Shown here piece after piece: positions 18,486-27,676 of a stretch of DNA of 64,000 nt. The DNA is taken from NCBI RefSeq assembly GCF_947036865.1, contig NZ_CAMQSF010000017.1, positions 1 to 64,000 of the forward strand. Reading direction: 5' to 3'. The DNA is from an uncultured Caulobacter sp. Its GTDB lineage: Bacteria > Pseudomonadota > Alphaproteobacteria > Caulobacterales > Caulobacteraceae. Numbering within the stretch: the first letter of the stretch is position 1; the number at the start of each line of letters is the position of its first letter. A program made the position numbers and the translations under genes. The notes under the pieces were generated by a model, which was given only the letters and a program-made list of their open reading frames with translations, was not told the origin of the DNA and made no database searches.

Positions 18486-20750
18486 TCACACGGCGACGTA
18501 AAGCTTGCGCGCCAAGGTCTCGATCTCGCCGCGCAGCGAGCCGCCGGAGCCCTTCAGCAGCGCCTCGACGTTGCGTCGGGCGGCCTCGCGATCCAGCGAC
18601 AGCACCATCTGCTTGACGGGACCGATGCCGGCCGGCGGCATCGACAGGCCCTCGAACCCCAAGGCCACCAGGGCGAAGGCCTCCAGGGGACGGCCGGCCA
18701 TCTCGCCGCACACGGACACCGGCGTGCCGGTGTCGGCGCAGGCCTGCTGGATGGTCTTAAGGGCCCGCAGCGCGGCCGGCGACAACGGGTCGTAGCGGTC
18801 GGAGACGCGCGGATTGCCCCGGTCCGCCGCGAACAGATACTGCATCAGGTCGTTGGTGCCGACCGAGACGAAGTCGGTCATCGGCAGAAGCGCGTCGAGA
18901 TGCCACAGCAGCGACGGCGCCTCGACCATGGCCCCGACGTCCAGGCGGGCCGGCGCGGGACGCCCGCGCTTCAGGGCCCAGGCCACCTCCTGGTCGACGA
19001 ACGCGCGGGCGGCGCGGAACTCGTCCACATTGGCCACCAGCGGGAACATGATCCGCAGCGGCCGGCCGGCGGCGGCCTTGACCAGGGCGCGGATCTGCAT
19101 GCGCAGCAGGGCCGGGCGGTCCAGGCCCATGCGCACCGCGCGCCAGCCCAGGGCCGGATTGTCCTCGCGCTCCAGCTCCATGTACGGCAGCAGCTTGTCG
19201 CCGCCGAGATCCAGCGTGCGGAAGGTGACCGGCATGCCGTTGGCGGCCTCCAGCACCTTCTCGTAGAGCGCGGTCTGGGCCTCCAGACGCGGCAGCTCCT
19301 CGGCCACCATGAACTGGAACTCGGTGCGGAACAGGCCGATGCCCTCCGCGCCGGTCTCGGCCAGGATGTCGAGATCGACGGCCAGGCCCGCGTTCATCAG
19401 GAGCGTGATCTTGGCCCCGTCCTTGGTGATCGGCGGGGTGTCGCGCAGGCGGGCGAACTCGGCCTTGCGCTGGGCGCGGACCTCCATCCGGGCCTTCAGC
19501 GCCTTGACCACGTCGGGCCGCGGCCGCAGCCAAGCCTCCTGCGTCTCGGCGTCGACGACCACGGGGTCGCCCTCGTTGACCCGGTCGCGCAGGCCGGCCA
19601 GGCGGCCGACGCAGGGGATGTCCAGCGCGCGGGCCACGATGCCGGCGTGGCTGGCGGCGCTGCCCTCCTCCAGGAGGATGCCCTTCAGCTTGGTGCGGTC
19701 GTATTCCAGCAGGTCGGCGGGACCCAGGTTCCGGGCGATCAGGATCGCGTCGTCGGGCAGCACCCGCACGGCATGCACGTCGCCCGACAGGTGGCGCAGC
19801 AGGCGGTCGTTCAGGTCTTCCAGATCGTGCAGCCGCTCGCGCAGATAGGGGTCCCGCGCCTGGCCCAGCCGCGCGCGGTGCTCGGAGCGGACCCGCTCGA
19901 CCGCCGCCTCGGCGGTCAGGCCCGAGCGCACGGCCTCCTGCAGGCCCCGGTTCCAGCCCCGGTCGTGGGCGAACAGCCGATAGGTCTCCAGCACCTCGTA
20001 GGAGGCGCCGACCAGGCCGTGCTGGCCCTCCAGCATCTCGTCGATCTGGGTCTGCAGCTGCTCGATGGCGTAGTTCAGCCGCGCTTCCTCGGCCAGGGCG
20101 TCGTCGGACAGCAGGGTCTCGGGCGCGACCGGCGCCTCGTGCAGCACCGCCACGCCATAGGCCAGACCCTCGGCGAAGCGCGAGCCCTTCAGACGCTCGG
20201 GCTTGTGCGGCGCCAGCTCGACGTCCTTCAGCTCGTCGGCGCCCAGAAGCTCGCTGGAGCTGACCATCTCGGCCAGCACCATGGCGATGATCTGGAGGTC
20301 CTCGACCTCCTCCTCGTCATAGATCCGCTCGGTGCGGTTCTGGACAACCAGCACGCCGATCGCCCGCCCGCCGCGCAGCAGCGGCACGGCCAGGAAGGCG
20401 TGATAGGGATCTTCGCCGGTTTCCGGACGGTACGAGAACGAGGGGTGGCTGGCGGCGTCCGACAGGTTCAGCGGCCGGCCCAGGCGCATGGTCTCGCCGA
20501 CCAGGCCCTCGCCTGGCTTCAGCCGGGTGACGTGCACCGCCTCGCGCGCCAGGCCCTCGGTGGCGAACAGCTCGAGATCGCCCGAAGCGCGGCGCAGATA
20601 GATCGAGCAGACCTCGGCCACCATCGAGATGGCGATGGTGCGCACCACCATGTCGAGCTTGGCCTGGGCGGGTCCGCCGCCAGCCATGGCCTCGCGGATC
20701 TGCCGCAGCAGACTGCGTGGTCCTCGAACGGCGATGCCGGATGCGGCCAT
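18486..20750 (-). CDS. ptsP: Phosphoenolpyruvate-protein phosphotransferase, nitrogen PTS EI
   Basis: N-terminal GAF plus PEP-utilizing domain (LLEEGSAASHAGIVARALDIPCVGR), GIGLFRTEFQFM, FVSVGTNDLMQYLFAADR. Confidence 0.95.
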   Translation of the reverse strand: MAASGIAVRGPRSLLRQIREAMAGGGPAQAKLDMVVRTIAISMVAEVCSIYLRRASGDLELFATEGLAREAVHVTRLKPGEGLVGETMRLGRPLNLSDAASHPSFSYRPETGEDPYHAFLAVPLLRGGRAIGVLVVQNRTERIYDEEEVEDLQIIAMVLAEMVSSSELLGADELKDVELAPHKPERLKGSRFAEGLAYGVAVLHEAPVAPETLLSDDALAEEARLNYAIEQLQTQIDEMLEGQHGLVGASYEVLETYRLFAHDRGWNRGLQEAVRSGLTAEAAVERVRSEHRARLGQARDPYLRERLHDLEDLNDRLLRHLSGDVHAVRVLPDDAILIARNLGPADLLEYDRTKLKGILLEEGSAASHAGIVARALDIPCVGRLAGLRDRVNEGDPVVVDAETQEAWLRPRPDVVKALKARMEVRAQRKAEFARLRDTPPITKDGAKITLLMNAGLAVDLDILAETGAEGIGLFRTEFQFMVAEELPRLEAQTALYEKVLEAANGMPVTFRTLDLGGDKLLPYMELEREDNPALGWRAVRMGLDRPALLRMQIRALVKAAAGRPLRIMFPLVANVDEFRAARAFVDQEVAWALKRGRPAPARLDVGAMVEAPSLLWHLDALLPMTDFVSVGTNDLMQYLFAADRGNPRVSDRYDPLSPAALRALKTIQQACADTGTPVSVCGEMAGRPLEAFALVALGFEGLSMPPAGIGPVKQMVLSLDREAARRNVEALLKGSGGSLRGEIETLARKLYVAV

Positions 20751-20907
20751 GACGCCCTTACGCGCTCCCTCTCCCGAAACCGACTTAGCCCAGCTTCAAG
20801 CGCGAGGGGTTAAGACGGCGTCGTCCTCTAGATGGGGGCTAGCGCAGATTCCGCTCGCGGGATAGCCGCTGGCGTCAACCGAACGGCGATTAGGTGTGAA
20901 GGCGCGG

Positions 20908-20939
20908 AAAAGCGCCGCCCCGGGGTCGGGGCGGCGCAG
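20908..20939 (-). terminator. Rho-independent terminator downstream of the glycine-zipper gene
   Basis: Minus strand GCGCCGCCCCGACCCCGGGGCGGCGCTTTTC. Confidence 0.7.
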
Positions 20940-20975
20940 GTCGCGCTAGAGGAGGGATCAGGACTCCAGCGGCGT

Positions 20976-21395
20976 TTAGCGGCGATAGCCGTAGGCGTAG
21001 CGGTTGTCGTAACGGGCGTCATAGCGGTTGTCGTACCGGTCATAGCGCGCGTCGTAGCGATCGTAGCGGCGGCCGTAGGCGTCGTAGGCGTAGCGCCCGT
21101 TGTCGTAGCGCCCGTTGTCGTAGCGCGGCGCGTAGCGGTGCTCGTAGCCGTAGCGGCGGTCGTCATACTTGTCCCGGGCCGTGGTGGCGCCGAGGGCGGC
21201 GCCGGCGACGGCGCCGATGGCGACCGCGTCGCCCTTGCCGTGGCCCAGGGCCGCGCCGGCGACGCCGCCGAGCACCGCGCCGATGATGGCGCGATCGGTC
21301 TTCTCGCCAGCGAAGGCGGCGGTGGCGGGGGCGACCAGCGCGCCGGTGACGGCGACGGCCAGGACGGTCTTGGTGATCTTGCCGAAGGTGTTCAT
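20976..21395 (-). CDS. Exported glycine-zipper protein with Tyr/Asp/Arg-rich C-terminal repeats
   Basis: Signal MNTFGKITKTVLAVAVTGALVAPATAAFA; AIIGAVLGGVAGAALGHGKGDAVAIGAVAGAALGA; repeated RYDNGRYDNGRY / RYDARYDRYDNRYDARY. Confidence 0.75.
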   Translation of the reverse strand: MNTFGKITKTVLAVAVTGALVAPATAAFAGEKTDRAIIGAVLGGVAGAALGHGKGDAVAIGAVAGAALGATTARDKYDDRRYGYEHRYAPRYDNGRYDNGRYAYDAYGRRYDRYDARYDRYDNRYDARYDNRYAYGYRR

Positions 21396-21464
21396 GGCGG
21401 GGCTCCTATCTCCGTTGATAGGGGTTGTAGGCCCCCGCGTCTGAATGGGGTCGGGACCGGTCGT

Positions 21465-22139
21465 TCAGGTGGCGTTTAGGTTCGGACACGCGCTCTCCGC
21501 GCCCGCGTCCCAGGTCAGATAGCCGAACACCGCCCGTTCCAGCCGCCGCGACAGGCTTTCGCGATCGGGCGCGCGCTCGCGGCCCTCGGCGTCGACCAAG
21601 GCGCGGGTCAGGCGCAGGAGATCGGCCGCCGCTTGGCTCAGGTCCAGATGGGCGAGCGCGCCGCCGCCGCGGCGCAGGACGCCGACGATCGCCGACAGAA
21701 TCGACCGCTCGGCGGCCTCGGTCTCGTCGTCCAGCGGCAGGCGCGCCTCCTCGAAGTCCAGGATGCGCGCCAGATTGGGGAAATCCAGCTGATGGCCCAC
21801 GGCCACGGCGATCAGCCGCGACACCGCCGCGCGCCAGTCCTCGCCGGGCCGCTCGACCACCGCGGCGGCGACCTCGGCGGAAAAGCGGCCGGCGTCGCGG
21901 CGCACCAGGGCGGCCATCAGCGCGTCCTTGCCCGGGAAGTACTGGTACAGCGAACCGACACTGACACCGGCGACGGCGGCCACGGCGTTGGTGTTGAAAC
22001 GCTCCAGCCCCTCGCGCTCCAGAATGCGAGCCGCCCCGTCCAGGATCACCTCCACCGTGGCGCTCGAACGCTTCTGGCGCGGGCGTTTGCGCGGGCTCAG
22101 AGGGTCCCGCCCCCGCCCCTCCGGATGCGAGTAGGCCAT
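21465..22139 (-). CDS. TetR/AcrR-family transcriptional regulator
   Basis: VEVILDGAARILEREGLERFNTNAVAAVAGVSVGSLYQYFPGKDALMAALVRRD; start MAYSHPEGR (ORF opens to 22157). Confidence 0.9.
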   Translation of the reverse strand: MAYSHPEGRGRDPLSPRKRPRQKRSSATVEVILDGAARILEREGLERFNTNAVAAVAGVSVGSLYQYFPGKDALMAALVRRDAGRFSAEVAAAVVERPGEDWRAAVSRLIAVAVGHQLDFPNLARILDFEEARLPLDDETEAAERSILSAIVGVLRRGGGALAHLDLSQAAADLLRLTRALVDAEGRERAPDRESLSRRLERAVFGYLTWDAGAESACPNLNAT

Positions 22140-22159
22140 ATGTGATGGAAAGCTCACAT
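22140..22159. promoter_or_regulatory. Inverted repeat in the TetR/darcynin intergenic region, candidate TetR operator
   Basis: ATGTGA-N8-TCACAT immediately upstream of the MAYSHPEG start. Confidence 0.45.
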
Positions 22160-22198
22160 TCGTGGCGCGGTCAATGACGGCCGCGACCGGAGACGAAC

Positions 22199-22552
22199 AT
22201 GAGCACCGATCCTCAAACCATGACGCTCTTCATGCTGGTGCGGACCTCGCCCGCCTGGCTGGCCCTGCCGCCGCCGGAGCGCTTCGCCTTCTTCCACGCC
22301 CATGTCGAGCCGTTGCTGACGGCCCAGCCCGCCGTCAAGCTGCGGTTCTACGACGCCGAGTTCTACGACGCCCGCGTCTCGGACGTGCTGGTCTGGGAGA
22401 CCGCCGACCAGGCCGCCTATCGCGCGATCGTCGAGGGCCTGCGCGAGACGCCGTTCTGGGATCACTACTTCCACATCGTCGACATCATCCCGGCGATCGA
22501 GAACGCCTACGCCGACCACTACGACGCCAAGGTGATCGGCGCGGCGGCTTGA
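22199..22552 (+). CDS. Darcynin-family protein
   Basis: MTLFMLVRTSPAWLALPPPERFAFFHAHVEPLL...RFYDAEFYDARVSDVLVWETADQAAYRAIVEGLRETPFWDHYFHIVDIIPAIENAYA. Confidence 0.8.
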   Translation: MSTDPQTMTLFMLVRTSPAWLALPPPERFAFFHAHVEPLLTAQPAVKLRFYDAEFYDARVSDVLVWETADQAAYRAIVEGLRETPFWDHYFHIVDIIPAIENAYADHYDAKVIGAAA

Positions 22553-22555
22553 CGA

Positions 22556-23479
22556 TCAGGCCCTATGCAGCCGCGCCGACCAAGATACGCCAGCCAGCAT
22601 CAGCACCATGGCCGCGCTCTCCAGGGGGCGCGGCCAGCGGGCCTCGTGCAGGAAGCCGTACAGCAGGGCGAACACCGTCTCGAACACGATCAGTTGGCCC
22701 GAGAGGCTGAGCGGCAGCAGCCGGCTGGCGGCGTTCCACAGACCGTTGCCGATCACCGAGGCCCCGATCGCCACCGCGAAGCTGACGCCCCAGAACAGGC
22801 CCCAGGCGCCGGCGGCGTGCGCCTTGCCGGCGACCGCGAAGGCCGGAACCACCAGGACCAGCGACAACAGGCCCGTGGCGACGCCGGTGAGCAGCGACCA
22901 CTCGTGGCTGGTGAACTTCGGCGTGGCGGCCAGGCGCCGGGCGTTCCAGACGGCGTAGGCGGTCCAGACGGCCAGGGCCAGCAGCGCGCCCAGCAGCCCG
23001 ACCAGCGTCCGCCCCGCGCCCGCGCGACCGGCGGCGGCGAAGGCGTCGAGATTGATGCATACCCCGCCGGCGACGATTAGGGCCAGCGGCCAGATCAGCC
23101 GGCGCAACGGCGTCCCCTCTCCCGGCCGCGCCCCGACCAGCGTGATGGTGACGGGCAGCAGCCCGATGACCAGCGAGGCCAGGGCGACCCCGGCGGTCTG
23201 CACCGCCACCGCAAGGCCGACATAGTAGACGAGGTTGCCCAGCAGGCTGAGCAGCAGGAGATCGCGCCAGTCGCGCCCGTCCATCCGGGCCATGACGCCC
23301 TTCCAGCTCGGGACCAGCAGCACGCCCGCCGCCAGCCCGTAGGCCAGGTACCGCCCGGCCGTCGCCTGCAGCGGCGTGAAATCGGCCAGCAGCCTCGGCG
23401 CCAGGAACACCCCGCCCCAGAACGCGCCGGCGATCACACCGCACAGCAGGCCGAGCAAGAGGTTGCGGGAGGGGGTCAT
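22556..23479 (-). CDS. EamA/DMT-family transporter
   Basis: Ten-TM DMT pattern, GVIAGAFWGGVFLAPRLLADFTPLQATAGRYLAYG. Confidence 0.87.
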   Translation of the reverse strand: MTPSRNLLLGLLCGVIAGAFWGGVFLAPRLLADFTPLQATAGRYLAYGLAAGVLLVPSWKGVMARMDGRDWRDLLLLSLLGNLVYYVGLAVAVQTAGVALASLVIGLLPVTITLVGARPGEGTPLRRLIWPLALIVAGGVCINLDAFAAAGRAGAGRTLVGLLGALLALAVWTAYAVWNARRLAATPKFTSHEWSLLTGVATGLLSLVLVVPAFAVAGKAHAAGAWGLFWGVSFAVAIGASVIGNGLWNAASRLLPLSLSGQLIVFETVFALLYGFLHEARWPRPLESAAMVLMLAGVSWSARLHRA

Positions 23480-23526
23480 GAAGACGTGTTAGCAAATCCT
23501 CTCGCCATCGGGGGAGGATCTAGGCG

Positions 23527-23991
23527 TCAACCATGCCCCGGCATCGCCAGCGGCTGGCTCGCGTCGGCCACCAGGCGGCGGGCCTGTTCCAGGGCCGCGT
23601 CGATGTCGTTCTCGATGAACTCGACCTCCAGGTCGGTCAGCGGATGCGGCGCCGCGATGGTGCCCCGCAGGTATTCGCGGCGCTCGGCCTCGGTCATCGA
23701 CCACCAGCCGACGGTGTGGCCCTCCTCGATCACCGCGTCGCCCATGGCCAAGAGGTCGTCGGTGTCGAAGATCGGCTGGCCGATCTTTTCCGGAAAGCGC
23801 GGCTCGGCGTCGTTGACCACCCGGTCGAGGCGCTTGAGCAGGGCCGCCAGCCACGGGCTGATCAGCAGCGGCTTCTCGTAGCCGTCGCCGAACTTGGCGC
23901 GCAGCAGGAGGTCGAACAGGACCTTCAGCCCCTCGTCGCCCTGGAAGGTGACGGTCTTGGCCTCGGGATCGAACTTGAAGACGTCGGGCAT
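23527..23991 (-). CDS. Hypothetical cytosolic protein
   Basis: MPDVFKFDPEAKTVTFQGDEGLKVLFDLLLRAKFGDGYEKPLLISPWLAALLKRLDRVVNDAEPRF; codon-plausible. Confidence 0.65.
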   Translation of the reverse strand: MPDVFKFDPEAKTVTFQGDEGLKVLFDLLLRAKFGDGYEKPLLISPWLAALLKRLDRVVNDAEPRFPEKIGQPIFDTDDLLAMGDAVIEEGHTVGWWSMTEAERREYLRGTIAAPHPLTDLEVEFIENDIDAALEQARRLVADASQPLAMPGHG

Positions 23992-24054
23992 GAGGGCTCC
24001 GTGGGCTCCGGCCCTGATAACGTCCGAACGCGACGTTTTCTTGCGGAAGACGGG

Positions 24055-24159
24055 TGCGTCCTTCGAGGCACGCTCAGGAGCGCGCACCTCAGGATGAGGA
24101 CGTCTGTACTGAATTCCTCATCCTGAGGCGTGAGCCGAAGGCGAGCCTCGAAGGACGCA
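24055..24159. repeat. Intergenic palindromic element
   Basis: TGCGTCCTTCGAGGC (24055-24069) / GCCTCGAAGGACGCA (24145-24159) and inner CCTCAGGATGAGGA / TCCTCATCCTGAGG. Confidence 0.85.
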
Positions 24160-24164
24160 GCGAA

Positions 24165-25412
24165 CTACAGCTGGTCCAGCCCGTACGCCGCGTGCAGCGC
24201 CCGCACGGCGAGCTCGGTATAGGCCGCGTCGATCAGCACCGAGATCTTGATCTCCGAGGTCGAGATGACCTGGATGTTGATGTTCTTCTCGGCCAGGGCG
24301 GCGAACATCGACTGGGCGACGCCGGCGTGGCTGCGCATGCCGACCCCGATCACCGAGACCTTGGCGACGTCCTCGTTGACCGCGACGGCCTCGAAGCCGA
24401 TCTCCTTCTGGGCGGCCTGGACGATCTCGACCGCGCGGGCGGCGTCGCGCTTGCCGACCGTGAACTCCATGTTGGCGGTGTCGGCGCTGCGGGCGCGCGA
24501 CTGCACGATCATGTCCACGTTCACATTGGCGTCAGCCAGGCGGCCGAAGATCTGCGAGGACACGCCCGGATGGTCGGGCAGCCCCAGCAGGGTGATCTTG
24601 GCTTCGTCGCGGCTGTAGGCGACGCCCGAGACGATGCGCTTTTCCATGATTTCTTCCTCGTCGCAGACGATCGTACCTTGGCCCGGCGCTTCACCGGGTT
24701 CGACGAAACTCGACAGCACCCGCACCGGCACGCGATGGGCCATGGCCATCTCGACCGAGCGGGTCTGCAGCACCTTGGCCCCCAGCGAGGCCATTTCAAG
24801 CATCTCTTCGTAGCTGATCTTGGCCAGGCGCTTGGCCTTGCTCTCGATCCGCGGGTCGGTCGTGTAGACGCCGTCCACGTCGGTATAGATGTCGCAGTCG
24901 CCCTTGACCGCCGCGGCGATCGCCACCGCCGAGGTGTCCGAGCCGCCCCGGCCCAGGGTGGTGATGCGGCGGTCGGGGGTCACGCCCTGGAAGCCGGCGA
25001 TCACGGCGATCTCGCCGCTGGCGAAGCAGGCCTCGAGGTTCTCCGGCGGGATCTCCTCGATCCGCGCGCGGCCGTGGGCGGCGTCGGTCAGGATCGGCAC
25101 CTGCCAGCCCAGGAACGAGCGGGCCTTGTGGCCCATGTTGCGCAGGGTCATGGCCAGGAGGCCGGCGGTCACCTGCTCGCCCGAGGCGACGACGGCGTCG
25201 TACTCGTCGTCCGACTCCGGCAGGCCTTGGGCCGCGCGGCCGGCGCCGTCGGTCCAGGCGACGAGCTCGTTGGTCTTGCCCGACATGGCCGAGACGACCA
25301 CGGCCACCTGTTTGCCGGTGGCGACCTCGGCGGCGACCAGGCGCGCCACGCGGCGAATGCGCTCCAGGTCGGCGACCGACGTGCCGCCGAACTTCATCAC
25401 CAACCGAGACAC
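24165..25412 (-). CDS. lysC: Aspartate kinase
   Basis: VSRLVMKFGGTSVADLERIRRVARLVAAE; two C-terminal ACT domains (ITLLGLPDHPGVSSQIF; VSVIGVGMRSHAGVAQSMF); GTG start. Confidence 0.95.
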   Translation of the reverse strand: MSRLVMKFGGTSVADLERIRRVARLVAAEVATGKQVAVVVSAMSGKTNELVAWTDGAGRAAQGLPESDDEYDAVVASGEQVTAGLLAMTLRNMGHKARSFLGWQVPILTDAAHGRARIEEIPPENLEACFASGEIAVIAGFQGVTPDRRITTLGRGGSDTSAVAIAAAVKGDCDIYTDVDGVYTTDPRIESKAKRLAKISYEEMLEMASLGAKVLQTRSVEMAMAHRVPVRVLSSFVEPGEAPGQGTIVCDEEEIMEKRIVSGVAYSRDEAKITLLGLPDHPGVSSQIFGRLADANVNVDMIVQSRARSADTANMEFTVGKRDAARAVEIVQAAQKEIGFEAVAVNEDVAKVSVIGVGMRSHAGVAQSMFAALAEKNINIQVISTSEIKISVLIDAAYTELAVRALHAAYGLDQL

Positions 25413-25528
25413 GTGCCTGCCACCTCGAAAACCGGTCAATTCTTGCGCGGAAGCCGGCTCATCGCCCCCGCCCGCGCAAGCCGCCGCCTTCTAGCGGCGT
25501 TGTCCAGGCGCCGCAATGCGTCATCGCA

Positions 25529-26353
25529 TCATTTTCGCGCCGCGTGATCGTCCAGGACCGGCGGAAGCTTGAAGGCCACCACCTGACGGGTGGCGCGGTT
25601 GACGCCCCAGACCACGCGCGGCTGATAGGGGTCCCACGCGATCGCCTGGCCCTCGACCGGGATCGCCAGGGTCGCGACGAGGTCCAGCGTCGCCCCGCCC
25701 TCGGTCGGGACCCGCAGCGCGTACATCTCGGGCCGGTCGTGGCCGGTGACATAGAGCAGGCCGTCGTCGCCGAACGCCCCGCCCGAGCTGCTGTAGGGGG
25801 CCATGCGCTCTAGCACCGGCGCGGGCAGCAGCCACGCCCCGACCCGCCGCCACTGGTCGTCGAACTTGACCAGCGTCGTCCATCGATGGTCGCGCCCGGG
25901 CTCGCCGCCCTTGGCGTCGTAATTGGCGAACATCCCCCACCAGAAGCCGTCGTGGCGATCGACCCAGGTCAGCGACCCGGTCCCCGGCCCCAGCGGCACG
26001 ACGCGCTTGTGGGTCATTTTCACCGGGTCGAAGATCTCGACCGAGCTGGTCTGGGGCACGCTGGGATAGTTGGAGCCGGCGCAGACCAGATCCTTGCCGA
26101 CGATCAGGCAGGCGTTCAGGTGCTTGAAGCGGACGGGGTCGCCCTTCCACTCGGCCTGCTTGACGGCGGTCGCCTTGTCGTAGCGGGCGATGGTCCCGTT
26201 ATCGATCGCGAAGAGGTGGGTCTTGTCGACCGCCACGCCCTGATTGGCCTCGGGCGCTTCCAGGCGGCGCGCCTCGGTCGTCTTCAGGCTCGGCTCCTGG
26301 GCCAGGGCCGGAGCGGCGGCCAGCAGCGCGGCCAGGATCGAAAGACGCTTCAT
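25529..26353 (-). CDS. Hypothetical exported protein, possibly beta-propeller-like
   Basis: Signal MKRLSILAALLAAAPALAQ; repeated strand-rich segments (GVAVDKTHLFAIDNGTIARYDKAT, GDDGLLYVTGHDRPEMYALRVP). Confidence 0.7.
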   Translation of the reverse strand: MKRLSILAALLAAAPALAQEPSLKTTEARRLEAPEANQGVAVDKTHLFAIDNGTIARYDKATAVKQAEWKGDPVRFKHLNACLIVGKDLVCAGSNYPSVPQTSSVEIFDPVKMTHKRVVPLGPGTGSLTWVDRHDGFWWGMFANYDAKGGEPGRDHRWTTLVKFDDQWRRVGAWLLPAPVLERMAPYSSSGGAFGDDGLLYVTGHDRPEMYALRVPTEGGATLDLVATLAIPVEGQAIAWDPYQPRVVWGVNRATRQVVAFKLPPVLDDHAARK

Positions 26354-26426
26354 GCGCGGAACCATCAGCCCGGACTCGGACGAAGTCGCAACTTGGACCA
26401 GGATTGTGACGATCAAACCTACTCCG

Positions 26427-26530
26427 GTCTTCCCCGCGCAAGCGGGATCCAAGCCGAGTTTGCGGCATAGTCCCCCGCGCGCGCCGCGACGTCGGACTCA
26501 GCCTGGGTCCCCGCTTTCGCGGGGAAAACG
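26427..26530. repeat. Intergenic palindromic element
   Basis: TTCCCCGCGCAAGCGGGATCCAAGC ... GCCTGGGTCCCCGCTTTCGCGGGGAA, imperfect inverted arms. Confidence 0.65.
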
Positions 26531-26573
26531 GCAGGCGGGTTTAGCCTTGAGTGTTGATAGCCTCTTCAGTGCC

Positions 26574-26662
26574 GTCCTCGCCCTTCGACAGGCTCAGGGT
26601 GAGGACGACTATAGGCCCCGCGGGCACAAAATCCTCATCCTGAGCCTGTCGAAGGACGAGGA
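26574..26662. repeat. Intergenic palindromic element of the CTTCGACAGGCTCAGG type
   Basis: CTTCGACAGGCTCAGG / CCTGAGCCTGTCGAAG 16-bp perfect arms within GTCCTCG...CGAGGA. Confidence 0.85.
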
Positions 26663-26795
26663 TTTCCATCCGGACCAACCTCCACACGCAACGTGAACTC
26701 AGCCCAACGGAGTAGGTGTTTTCGCGGTGAAGACGACGTAGGCGTGGGGGACGAGGATGATGCGCCGGCGGCCAAATCCCTCTAAACAAGCGCGC

Positions 26796-27548
26796 ATGAC
26801 AGACGCCGCCTCGCCCTCCTGGAGCATCGACCCCGCCGACGTGGCGCGGTTCTCGGCCATCGCCGCCGAATGGTGGGATCCCAAGGGCAAGTTCGCGCCG
26901 CTGCACGTGTTCAATCCCTGCCGCCTGGCCTTCATCCGCGAGCAGGCCCTGACGCGCTTCGGCCGCGACGGCGCCGCCCGCGCGCCGTTCGAGGACCTGT
27001 CCCTGCTCGACATCGGCTGCGGCGGCGGCCTGCTGTCCGAGCCGATGGCCCGGCTGGGCTTCTCGGTCACGGGCATCGACGCCTCGGAGAAGAACATCAA
27101 GACCGCCGCCACCCACGCGGCCGAGCAGGGCCTGGAGATCGCCTACCGCCCCGCCACCGCCGAACAGCTGCTGGCCGAGGGCGCGGGGCCGTTCGACGTC
27201 GTGCTGACCATGGAGGTCATCGAGCATGTCGCCGATCCGGGCGAATTCCTGCGGACCTGCTCCAAGCTGCTCAAGCCCGGCGGCCTGATGGTCGTGGCCA
27301 CCCTGAACCGCACGCTGAAGGCCCTGGCCCTGGCCAAGATCGGCGCCGAGTACGTGCTGCGCTGGGTGCCGGCGGGCACGCACGACTGGCGCCAGTTCCT
27401 GAAACCCGAGGAGCTGCGCGCCTTCCTGGCCGGCGAGCCGGTCGAGATGCAGGGCCCGTTCGGCGTCAGCTACAGCCCTCTGACCGGCCGCTGGAGCCGC
27501 TCGACCGACACCGACATCAACTACATGATGACCGTCACCAAGGCCTGA
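26796..27548 (+). CDS. ubiG: UbiG: 2-polyprenyl-6-hydroxyphenol methylase / 3-demethylubiquinol 3-O-methyltransferase
   Basis: [65 protein letters not shown]. Confidence 0.94.
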   Translation: MTDAASPSWSIDPADVARFSAIAAEWWDPKGKFAPLHVFNPCRLAFIREQALTRFGRDGAARAPFEDLSLLDIGCGGGLLSEPMARLGFSVTGIDASEKNIKTAATHAAEQGLEIAYRPATAEQLLAEGAGPFDVVLTMEVIEHVADPGEFLRTCSKLLKPGGLMVVATLNRTLKALALAKIGAEYVLRWVPAGTHDWRQFLKPEELRAFLAGEPVEMQGPFGVSYSPLTGRWSRSTDTDINYMMTVTKA

Positions 27549-27676
27549 AACGCGGGCCTTCGGGGAACTTCGCCGCGCCGGGAGCTTTTCCCATCCCAGG
27601 GACAAGAACCCGGATTGGCGACCCACCGTCGGGGGGTCGGACGTCGATCCGTTCGCGTGGGAACGGAGACCATCTC

